From Thermoflexus hugenholtzii JAD2 (GTDB lineage Bacteria > Chloroflexota > Dehalococcoidia > SHYB01): a stretch of DNA of 19,185 nucleotides. The notes under the pieces are model-generated. The model saw nothing but the letters and a program-made list of their open reading frames with translations, was not told the origin of the DNA and did no database searches. The position numbers were made by a program, and so were the translations under genes. Positions 7,327-13,451 of the stretch are shown in pieces. Where the stretch lies: positions 1-19,185 of the forward strand of contig CAMAVV010000008.1 of the NCBI GenBank assembly GCA_945861815.1, written 5' to 3'. The first letter of the stretch is position 1, and each line of letters opens with the position of its first letter.

Positions 7327-8637
7327 TTACGGCACGTGGGGCGCGTAGTCCATCCCGATGTGCCCCGTCTCTTCCAGCACACGATACGTTTCGTCGGTGA
7401 CCGCCAGCAGCTCTTTATAGACGTAGGGGTTGTGTTCGCCAAGGCGGCACGGCGGCGTCCGCAGCTCGTTCGGCGTCTCGGCCGCCGACCACGTCAGCCC
7501 TGGATATTTGTGGGTTCCCGCCTCGAGGTGCGTCAGTTCTTTGAAGTAGCCGAACGCCTCCATCTGCGGATCAGCGACAAGCTCCAAGTCGTTCAGCACC
7601 GGCCCGGCTGGAACGCCCTGCGCCTGCAACGCCTTCGCTGCCTCCCACGGGGTGCGCACCTGCGTCCACAGTTCGATGGCCTTATCCAGGTCGTCTTGGT
7701 TCTTGTATCGCGCGATACCCGTCGCGAACCGCGGGTCCCGCAGCAGGTCCGCCCGCCCGATGACGTTGCAGAAGGCCTGCCACTCACCGTCGTTGTTCAC
7801 GGTGAGAGTGAGCCACGCCTCAACGCCCTTGCAGCGGTAGACGCCCTGTGGCGCGGCGGAGTGGTGGCGGTTGCCCAAGGTGCTGTGGACGCGCTGATTC
7901 ATCGTATAGTCCATGACGGCTTCACCCAAGTACGGTATGAAATTCTCCGCCTGTGCCATTTCAACAAGCTGGCCCTTCCCGGTTCGGCGGCGGTGTCGCA
8001 AGGCCAAGAGCGCTGCATAGGCCCCCGCAACGCCGGCGGCGGCGTCGCCGAAGAAAGTGTCGTCGCGCATAGAGGCGTCCATATCGGCATAGCCGCGTAT
8101 CCACGTGTGGCCCGTCGTCCCTTCGAGCTGCATGCCGAAGGAGCGGAAGTTCTTGTATTGCCCGCTCAGGCCGTAGGCGGGCATCCGCAGCATGATGAGA
8201 TCGGGCCGCGCCTTCACGATCTCTTCGTAGGTGACGTGCAGCTTCTCGATGGTTTCAGGCACATTGTTCTCGATGACAAGGTCGGCCGTCTTTAGCAGTT
8301 CCATGAAGACGGCTCGGCCCTCGGGGCGGCGCAGGTCCGCCGTCATGCTGAGCTTATTGCGAGCGTGGCTCTGGAAGACGGGATAGCGGTTCCAGGGGCG
8401 CGCGCCGGGCGTCCAGTCGGGGTACATGGAGCCCCAGCCCTTGCGCATGCGCGGCAGGTCTTGCGGCACCTTAGCCATGTGTCCCCTGGTGTTCGGCTGG
8501 TAGACCTGCGTCGATTCGACGCGGATGACTTCAGCGCCCCAGTCGCATAGGAGCATCGTGCAATGGGGGCCTGCCCACACTGCTGTGAGGTCCAAGACGC
8601 GGATGCCGCTGAGTGGGAGGTGCGCCATGGCCGTCAT
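7327..8637 (-). CDS. CaiB/BaiF family (class III) CoA-transferase, catalytic Asp present
   Basis: Class III CoA-transferases move coenzyme A between carboxylic acids through an aspartyl-CoA intermediate. The 436-aa product opens LSGIRVLDLTAVWAGPHC, a family signature, and has GAEVIRVE and TGKGQLVEMAQAE further on. The catalytic Asp is present: Asp198 in FFGDAAAGVAGAY, four residues before the conserved Gly, as in formyl-CoA transferase and CaiB. The ATG at 8637 overlaps the stop of the upstream CoA-transferase as ATGA, so translation is probably coupled; an ATG nine bases downstream is an alternative. Substrates cannot be read from the sequence. Pairing with the upstream paralogue, which lacks this Asp, suggests the two form one enzyme. 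Relatives act on oxalate, carnitine, benzylsuccinate, malate and other acids. Confidence 0.9.
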   Translation of the reverse strand: MTAMAHLPLSGIRVLDLTAVWAGPHCTMLLCDWGAEVIRVESTQVYQPNTRGHMAKVPQDLPRMRKGWGSMYPDWTPGARPWNRYPVFQSHARNKLSMTADLRRPEGRAVFMELLKTADLVIENNVPETIEKLHVTYEEIVKARPDLIMLRMPAYGLSGQYKNFRSFGMQLEGTTGHTWIRGYADMDASMRDDTFFGDAAAGVAGAYAALLALRHRRRTGKGQLVEMAQAENFIPYLGEAVMDYTMNQRVHSTLGNRHHSAAPQGVYRCKGVEAWLTLTVNNDGEWQAFCNVIGRADLLRDPRFATGIARYKNQDDLDKAIELWTQVRTPWEAAKALQAQGVPAGPVLNDLELVADPQMEAFGYFKELTHLEAGTHKYPGLTWSAAETPNELRTPPCRLGEHNPYVYKELLAVTDETYRVLEETGHIGMDYAPHVP

Positions 8638-9842
8638 AGCACACCGAGGGTGTGAAGCCGCGCGATGTCGCGCCGCTCATAGCCAAGGGACGTGAGGATC
8701 TCTTCATTGTGCTGGCCCAGCGTTGGCGCGGCGCGCGTCTGCCTCCAGGGCGTCGCGTTCATGATGAAGGGACGCCCTGTCTGCGTCACCTCGCCGGCGA
8801 CGGGATGGCGCACCTGCTGCCAGAAGCCGCGCTCGCGGAAGTGGGGCTCCAGATAAAGGTCTTCCGCAGTGAAGACGGGGCCGGAGGGCAGGCCATTTTT
8901 CTGCGCCATCGCAAAAAGCTCGCGCTTGGTGTACTGCATGAGGAATGGGATGTAGTGGGTATCGAACTCTTCCGACGTATCCGGCATCGAGCGCTTGACG
9001 ACGGTGTCGAAGCGGGGGTCGGTCAGCAGCTCCGGCTGGCCCATCATCCGCACGACGCCGGCGAAGCGGTTCGCCGCGCCCATGATTGCGATGTAGCCGT
9101 CGGCGCAGGGACGGATGCCGTTGGCGGTGCTGGCGCCAGGGGGCCGCCTATCGCTATTCTCATTGGTGTACTGCGCGCCGACGAGCATCGTCGTGCGCCT
9201 GTCCTGCGACGACGCCTGCGTACGGAAGAGCGAGAGGTCAAGGTGCTCGCCGTGGCCGTTGCTTTCTGCCGCCCAGATCGCCATTGCCGTGGCCGTTGCC
9301 GCTGCTGCCCCCGTCTGGTGCTGGATGACGCTGCCGCCGAGCTTCATCGGCTCCCGCTCTGGCAGGCCTGTGGCGTGCATCGGGCCGCCCATGGCGTAGG
9401 CGATGATTTCAGAGGTCTTGTAGTCGCGATAGGGGCCCGTCTGCCCATAGTTGGAGATGGATGTCACGATGATCCGCGGATTGACCTCGCGCAGCGACTC
9501 GTAGCCAAGGCCCAATGCCGCCATCGTCCCTGGGCTGAAGCTCTCCACGACCACATTCGCCGACTCCGCCAGGCGTAGGAAGATCTTTCGCCCCGTCGCC
9601 GACTTCAAGTCGAGCGTCATCCCGCGCTTGTTGCTGTTGAGATGCAGGAAGAGACCGCTCTTCTCCGGGTGAGGCTCATCGTGAACGAAGGGCCCAAGGC
9701 GGCGCGAGACATCGCCTGTGCCGGGGCGCTCGATCTTGATGACGTCGGCGCCATAGTCGGCAAGGAGCTTCGTTGCATAGGGCCCGGCGATGAGCTGAGT
9801 GACATCGAGGACGCGGACGCCCTCGAGGGCTTGTGGTGGCAT
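8634..9842 (-). CDS. CaiB/BaiF family (class III) CoA-transferase, catalytic Asp replaced by Gln
   Basis: This 402-aa class III CoA-transferase paralogue has a clear family N-terminus (LEGVRVLDVTQLIAGPYATK, GADVIKIERPGTGD) and full length. At the position of the aspartyl nucleophile, four residues before the conserved Gly, it has Gln174 in VIQHQTGAAAA; I checked the codon (CAG on the minus strand, 9321-9323). The usual GkGq.vdvsl segment is also altered to GHGEHLDLSL. By itself it may not be active. It is the first gene of an operon led by a good promoter (9903-9930), and its stop overlaps the next CoA-transferase start by four bases. In some heteromeric class III enzymes one of two homologous subunits is thought to carry the catalytic residue, which fits this arrangement. 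Confidence 0.88.
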   Translation of the reverse strand: MPPQALEGVRVLDVTQLIAGPYATKLLADYGADVIKIERPGTGDVSRRLGPFVHDEPHPEKSGLFLHLNSNKRGMTLDLKSATGRKIFLRLAESANVVVESFSPGTMAALGLGYESLREVNPRIIVTSISNYGQTGPYRDYKTSEIIAYAMGGPMHATGLPEREPMKLGGSVIQHQTGAAAATATAMAIWAAESNGHGEHLDLSLFRTQASSQDRRTTMLVGAQYTNENSDRRPPGASTANGIRPCADGYIAIMGAANRFAGVVRMMGQPELLTDPRFDTVVKRSMPDTSEEFDTHYIPFLMQYTKRELFAMAQKNGLPSGPVFTAEDLYLEPHFRERGFWQQVRHPVAGEVTQTGRPFIMNATPWRQTRAAPTLGQHNEEILTSLGYERRDIARLHTLGVL

Positions 9843-9902
9843 GCGCTTGATTGCTCGCCTATTCTTTGCGACAGATGTCCGGGGTGAATGCGGGTCGCGG
9901 CA

Positions 9903-9930
9903 ATTATAGCTGTGCCGGGCCTCCGTGCAA
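9903..9930 (-). promoter_or_regulatory. Promoter of the CoA-transferase operon
   Basis: Read on the minus strand, TTGCAC (9930-9925) and TATAAT (9908-9903) are separated by 16 bases, close to the sigma-70 consensus. Transcription would start near 9896, giving a leader of about 54 nt before the ATG at 9842. The promoter lies in the short gap after the alpha/beta hydrolase stop, so the CoA-transferase operon can be expressed independently of it. Confidence 0.7.
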
Positions 9931-9950
9931 CGGAAGCGGCGCGCGACACA

Positions 9951-10631
9951 TTACGCGAACTGCAACAACACCTGGGCCAAGGCCTTCGGGTTGCTCACCA
10001 TCACGTCGTGGCCTGCGTCCACCTTCACGATCTCCGCGCCGAAGGTCTTGGCATGCGTCTCCTGGCGGTCGAAGCTGATGGTCTTGTCCTTGAGCAGCAT
10101 CACGTAGGTGCGCAGCAGCGAGGCAGGCAGCGCCCGGCGGGCGATAGGCGTCTCCATCGGCTTGCGCGGCTCCGGCGTCAGCTTCGAGATGACCCAGTCG
10201 GCCGTCTTCGTGTCCATGTCGTTGCATAACATCTCGCGGTAACGGACCTCCATGGAGCGGTTGTCGGCTTTGAGGCGCACCGTCTGCCACACCGTCTCGC
10301 CGTTAAGCGGAACCAGGCAGGAGACGAGGACGACGCGCTTGAGCTGTCCCGCGACCTGCGCTGCCGCCTGGGGCAGCGACGCCCCCGCCAGCGAGTGGCC
10401 CACGAGCACCACGTCCTTCGCCTTCGTTTCCCGCACGGCGCGCACGATGTCGGCGATGTAGTCGTCGAGGGTGATGGCGTCGAGAGGCTTCTCGTTCAAG
10501 CGCGCGCCGTGGCCCACCAGGTCGATCGCGATAGCCTGCTTCACGCGCCTGTCCTTCTTCACCAGTGCGACGACCTTCTCCCAGCACCATGCGCCGTGGG
10601 AGCTGCCGTGGACAAAGACAAAGCTGGTCAT
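9951..10631 (-). CDS. Alpha/beta hydrolase (esterase / hydroxynitrile-lyase-like)
   Basis: This 226-aa soluble protein has the alpha/beta-hydrolase pattern: the oxyanion loop FVFVHGSSHGAWCW (4-17), the nucleophile elbow GHSLAG with Ser80, and a C-terminal His208 in VDAGHDVMVSNP. The short lid and the HGSSHGAWCW motif place it near the EstC / methylesterase / hydroxynitrile-lyase group, whose members cleave small esters or cyanohydrins; the substrate here is unknown. The frame is open to 10712, but the ATG at 10631 has a near-perfect GGAGGT SD sequence five bases upstream and starts exactly at the domain, so it is preferred. A TAGAAT box at 10660-10655 could be its -10. It lies upstream of the CoA-transferase operon in the same direction and may share a pathway. 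Confidence 0.88.
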   Translation of the reverse strand: MTSFVFVHGSSHGAWCWEKVVALVKKDRRVKQAIAIDLVGHGARLNEKPLDAITLDDYIADIVRAVRETKAKDVVLVGHSLAGASLPQAAAQVAGQLKRVVLVSCLVPLNGETVWQTVRLKADNRSMEVRYREMLCNDMDTKTADWVISKLTPEPRKPMETPIARRALPASLLRTYVMLLKDKTISFDRQETHAKTFGAEIVKVDAGHDVMVSNPKALAQVLLQFA

Positions 10632-10654
10632 CGCGCACCTCCGAAAGTCGCCCG

Positions 10655-10660
10655 ATTCTA
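10655..10660 (-). promoter_or_regulatory. Possible -10 box TAGAAT of the hydrolase gene
   Basis: TAGAAT on the minus strand lies 23 nt before the hydrolase ATG and leaves room for the GGAGGT ribosome-binding site. No convincing -35 box is visible at the right distance. Confidence 0.4.
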
Positions 10661-10704
10661 CCACTGTCACCCTGTCCCCTCTTGTCCTCTTCCTCTCTCT
10701 CACA

Positions 10705-10725
10705 GAGGCCAATGCTATTGGCCTC
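10705..10725. repeat. Strong hairpin between the divergent hydrolase and aminotransferase genes
   Basis: GAGGCCAAT (10705-10713) and ATTGGCCTC (10717-10725) are perfect nine-base complements around a GCT loop. Flanking CT-rich (10690-10700) and GGGAGAGGG (10730-10738) arms can lengthen the stem. No T-run follows on either side, and both adjacent genes point away from it, so it is more likely a repeat element than a terminator. Confidence 0.65.
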
Positions 10726-10764
10726 GGCAGGGAGAGGGACGCAGGGAGAGGTCGAACTGGCGTA

Positions 10765-10780
10765 CTGAACTAGTGTTCAG
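10765..10780. promoter_or_regulatory. Operator-like perfect palindrome upstream of the aminotransferase gene
   Basis: CTGAAC-TAGT-GTTCAG is a perfect 16-bp inverted repeat ending 12 bases before the TATAAT box, so it covers the -35 area. Its size, symmetry and position resemble TetR-type operators. No regulator gene is adjacent. A bound dimer here would block RNA polymerase. Confidence 0.5.
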
Positions 10781-10792
10781 CCTAACACCCGA

Positions 10793-10798
10793 TATAAT
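10793..10798 (+). promoter_or_regulatory. -10 box TATAAT of the aminotransferase gene
   Basis: A perfect TATAAT ends six bases before the ATG at 10805, placing the transcription start at the start codon. This is the same leaderless geometry as at the methyltransferase gene. No SD sequence precedes the ATG. Confidence 0.65.
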
Positions 10799-10804
10799 TC
10801 CTCC

Positions 10805-12157
10805 ATGCCCTTCTTTGGCTCGCTCCTCCCAAGAATCGTCGTTCCTCCTCCCGGCCTCAAGTCTCGACGCATGGCGAAGTCGCTGGCGCGCCACGAGTCG
10901 CCCGGTGTCTCCACCATCCACCTCGGCCAGATACCTATCGTTTGGGTGCGGGCGAAGGGCGCGAACGTCCAGGATGCCGACGGCAATATCTATATAGATA
11001 TGACGGGCGGCTTTGGCGTGGCGAACCTCGGCCATGCCGATAGCAAAGTCGTTGCGGCGGTCCAGCGTCAGTCCGCCAAACTTCTCCACGGCCTTGGCGA
11101 TGTCTACCCGAACGACGCCCGGGTTGCCTTAGTCGAGCGCCTGGCGAAGCTCGCACCCATCCGCAACGCCAAGGTGATGCTCTGCACAACTGGCAGCGAG
11201 GCCGTCGAGCTGGCCCTCAAGACGGCGGCCCTCGCCACTAAGCGCACTGGCATCCTGGCCTTCGAGGGAGGCTTTCACGGCCAGAGCTACGGCGCGCTTG
11301 CCGTCACATCGCGTTCATACTTCCGCAAGCCCTTCGAGAGGCATCTCTTCCAAGGCGTCGTCCGCGCGCCATATCCGGACCCCTATCGCTCTCCTCTCAC
11401 CGCCGAAGGCTGCCTCCAGCATGTCGATAAGCTCCTCGCCTCGCCGCCTGCAAACGTTGGCCCCATCGGCGCAGTCATCGTCGAGCCGGTGCAAGGCCGC
11501 GAAGGAGAAATCGTCCCGCCAAAGGGCTTTTTACTGGGGCTCCGCTCCCTCTGCGACCGCTACGGCGCGCTCCTCATCGCTGACGAGATGATTACCGGCT
11601 TCGGGCGCACTGGCGCATGGTTCGCCGTCCAGCATGAAAAGGTTGAGCCCGACATCATATGCGTCGGCAAAGCCCTTGCCGGTGGCCTGCCCGTTGCCGC
11701 CTGCATCGGCAAGACAAACGTCATGGACGCCTGGCGCGCCGAAGGCCCGGAGTCCCTTCATGCCGGCACCTTCCTGGGCAATCCCGTCGGCGCGGCTGCT
11801 GCCCTTGCCTCCATCGCCGAGCTACAACGCCGCAAAGCGCCACAGCTGGCAAAGGCGACAGGCGCATGGCTGATGCGGGAGTTGGAGACGCTGAAAGAGC
11901 GACACGCCATCATCGGCGATGTGCGCGGCAAAGGCTTGATGCTAGGCGTGGAGTTGGTGAACGACCGCACGACGAAAGAGCCTGCGCCTGAGGCTGCGGC
12001 AAAGGTGATGGAGGCGATGCTGCGCAAGGGTGTCATCCTGCTGGCGGGCGGCGCCCACGGCAACGTCCTCTCCCTCACCCCGCCGCTGACGATTGGGAGG
12101 AAGCAGTTGGCCTATGTGGTGAAGGCGCTGGACCAGTCGTTAAGCGCGATGCAGTAG
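10805..12157 (+). CDS. Class III (PLP-dependent) aminotransferase
   Basis: This 450-aa enzyme belongs to the 4-aminobutyrate / ornithine / dialkylglycine aminotransferase group. Visible are the TTGSEAVELALKTA phosphate-binding loop (about 128-141), GGFHGQSYGALAVTS, the PLP-ring Asp260 in LIADEMITGFGRTG, and the Schiff-base Lys289 in VGKALAGGLP. The donor amine and acceptor acid cannot be told from the sequence; GABA-type is one candidate. The start at 10805 is preferred over the ATG at 10871 because PPGLKSRR (15-22) matches the conserved PGPKSR-like opening of the family, and the TATAAT box six bases upstream fits leaderless translation. A perfect palindrome overlaps its promoter, so specific regulation is likely. 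It stands alone, 64 nt before the Fea1-like gene. Confidence 0.9.
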   Translation: MPFFGSLLPRIVVPPPGLKSRRMAKSLARHESPGVSTIHLGQIPIVWVRAKGANVQDADGNIYIDMTGGFGVANLGHADSKVVAAVQRQSAKLLHGLGDVYPNDARVALVERLAKLAPIRNAKVMLCTTGSEAVELALKTAALATKRTGILAFEGGFHGQSYGALAVTSRSYFRKPFERHLFQGVVRAPYPDPYRSPLTAEGCLQHVDKLLASPPANVGPIGAVIVEPVQGREGEIVPPKGFLLGLRSLCDRYGALLIADEMITGFGRTGAWFAVQHEKVEPDIICVGKALAGGLPVAACIGKTNVMDAWRAEGPESLHAGTFLGNPVGAAAALASIAELQRRKAPQLAKATGAWLMRELETLKERHAIIGDVRGKGLMLGVELVNDRTTKEPAPEAAAKVMEAMLRKGVILLAGGAHGNVLSLTPPLTIGRKQLAYVVKALDQSLSAMQ

Positions 12158-12186
12158 AATTGTCTACGGTATCGCAACAATATCCC

Positions 12187-12201
12187 CTCTCATTGTGAGA
12201 G
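12187..12201. repeat. Small hairpin between the aminotransferase and Fea1-like genes
   Basis: CTCTCA-TTG-TGAGAG is a perfect six-pair hairpin 20 bases before the next start codon. It resembles the CT/GA arms of the other intergenic repeats. No T-run follows, so an intrinsic terminator is unlikely. It may shape the leader of the downstream gene. Confidence 0.45.
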
Positions 12202-12221
12202 CGACCCACCGAGGAGCAGCT

Positions 12222-13172
12222 ATGTCTTTCGAATACGTTCCCGTCAGCGACGTCGTGCCGCAACAAAACCTTTCCCTGGACCGCCGCGATATGACCGCCA
12301 TCGCCTCCAAAAGCCCCGCCGACTGGGCGAAGGTCAAGGCGATCTACGAGAAGGGCGCCAACTCAAAGAAGGGTGACGGCAGCGCGCGCACCTTTATGGG
12401 CGTGGCGACGAAGAAAGAGGTCCTCGCTCAGTTCCCCAACGGCGCGCAGGTCTTCGGCACGCCCGACTTTCTGAACGCCGGCGCCCAAGCTGTCATCAAC
12501 GGTACTGGTCGTGCGAAAGGCGTCGGCGATGCGGCGCGCAAGCAGCTTTTGGACAAGGCTCTTCTCACGATTCTCTATGGGGAAATCCTTGAAGAGCTCT
12601 GGGCGGCCCAGGAAAAGGTGAAACAGGGCAACACGGATAAAGCTAAGGGCGCGCCCCACAATATCGACGAGGCGTGGGCTTACTACGCCGGTTTGAAAGA
12701 AGGCGGCAAGTGGAACGGCCCCGCAGGCAACGCCGAAAAGCGCGAGAACAATTTCAAGCTCGCTGGCAAGATCGACGAGCCGTTGCAGAAGGCCCTTGCC
12801 ACTGCACAGGCCGCCTCTATCAAAGGCGATGCGAAATCGCTCGATGCCGCCGTGGTGCAGGTGCGCGGCCACCTCAACGCCATCTACTACCTCAGCGCCA
12901 TCCGCTACATCAGCAACATGGTCGCCGACACCAATGCTGCCGAGCGCGAGACCCACGCCGCTGAAGGCTGGGGCTTCCTCCAGGCCATTCGCCCCGCCGC
13001 CGAGACGGCCTTCCCCGGTGCTAAAAACGCCGAGGCTGTGTACACTCGCCCCGCCATGCAGCCTACGACTGCCAAGGACGTTGAAGCCGTCTACGCTGGC
13101 CTCAGCAATCCGAAGGTCCTCGCTGCATTGGCTATCCCGGCAGGCCTCTCTTTCGCGAAGCCACCGGCATAG
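12222..13172 (+). CDS. Fea1-like (low-iron-inducible periplasmic protein family) protein
   Basis: The 316-aa product resembles the Fea1 family, named after algal FEA1/H43 proteins secreted under iron limitation or high CO2. The resemblance is in DWAKVKAIYEKGANS (34-48), the ARKQLLDKALLTILYGEILEEL region (105-126), GAPHNIDEAWAYYAG (143-157), AEKRENNF (171-178), and a second helical repeat-like part with HLNAIYYLSAIRYI (217-230). I assign it from memory of these motifs, so moderately. FEA1 helps iron uptake; bacterial members are uncharacterised. Unlike that family, no signal peptide or lipobox is visible after the ATG, which has a good GAGGAG SD sequence six bases upstream, so the product may be cytoplasmic or the gene may begin elsewhere. 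Codon use is typical of the window. It is not clearly co-transcribed with anything. Confidence 0.6.
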   Translation: MSFEYVPVSDVVPQQNLSLDRRDMTAIASKSPADWAKVKAIYEKGANSKKGDGSARTFMGVATKKEVLAQFPNGAQVFGTPDFLNAGAQAVINGTGRAKGVGDAARKQLLDKALLTILYGEILEELWAAQEKVKQGNTDKAKGAPHNIDEAWAYYAGLKEGGKWNGPAGNAEKRENNFKLAGKIDEPLQKALATAQAASIKGDAKSLDAAVVQVRGHLNAIYYLSAIRYISNMVADTNAAERETHAAEGWGFLQAIRPAAETAFPGAKNAEAVYTRPAMQPTTAKDVEAVYAGLSNPKVLAALAIPAGLSFAKPPA

Positions 13173-13348
13173 GTTGCTCTCCCTTACAGCGCCGCTGCTG
13201 ACCATCGCCGTGGTTCCTCCAACGCGACGTAGACACCCACGTTCTGATTTTCCCGGCCCACTTTCGCAGTCCAAGCGCGGGGAAAGTTTTGACAAAGGGT
13301 AGCGCATGGAAATGGATGAGTAACCGTTAATTGGGTTCCGACTTTCCC

Positions 13349-13378
13349 TTGACTCCCTCTTCCGCCTCCGCGTACCAT
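13349..13378 (+). promoter_or_regulatory. Candidate promoter of the thyX-like gene
   Basis: TTGACT (13349-13354) and TACCAT (13373-13378) are 18 bases apart, a fair sigma-70 match. Transcription would start near 13385, so the 19-bp palindrome at 13418-13436 would lie in the 5' leader. The rest of the 13173-13348 gap shows no gene or strong structure. Confidence 0.5.
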
Positions 13379-13417
13379 TCTCCCCAGTATTCTCACAACA
13401 TATTCTGCCCGCTGTAG

Positions 13418-13436
13418 GGGCACAGGGCCTGTGCCC
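13418..13436. repeat. Perfect 19-bp palindrome in the thyX leader
   Basis: GGGCACAGGGCCTGTGCCC is two perfect nine-base arms around one central G. It lies 15 bases before the preferred ATG and overlaps an alternative GTG at 13431. It may be a dispersed GC-rich intergenic repeat, or an operator or leader hairpin. Confidence 0.6.
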
Positions 13437-13451
13437 GAATTGCTTGATGCC

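Noticed and set aside
7336..8295. A 319-codon plus-strand open frame opposite the CoA-transferase gene
   Set aside because: The minus-strand CaiB family match is clear, including the catalytic Asp; the plus frame gives a Val/Arg/His-rich sequence with no family.
10871..10873. Internal ATG as the aminotransferase start
   Set aside because: It would remove the PPGLKSRR segment that matches the conserved family N-terminus, and it has no better ribosome-binding site than the ATG at 10805.
13289..13317. Promoter using the perfect TTGACA at 13289-13294
   Set aside because: At 17 bases spacing the -10 position reads ATGGAT, which matches the consensus at only two places; the TTGACT-TACCAT pair farther on is better.
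13431..13433. GTG start for the ThyX-like gene
   Set aside because: It falls inside a perfect 19-bp palindrome and adds seven unconserved residues; the ATG at 13452 is more likely.
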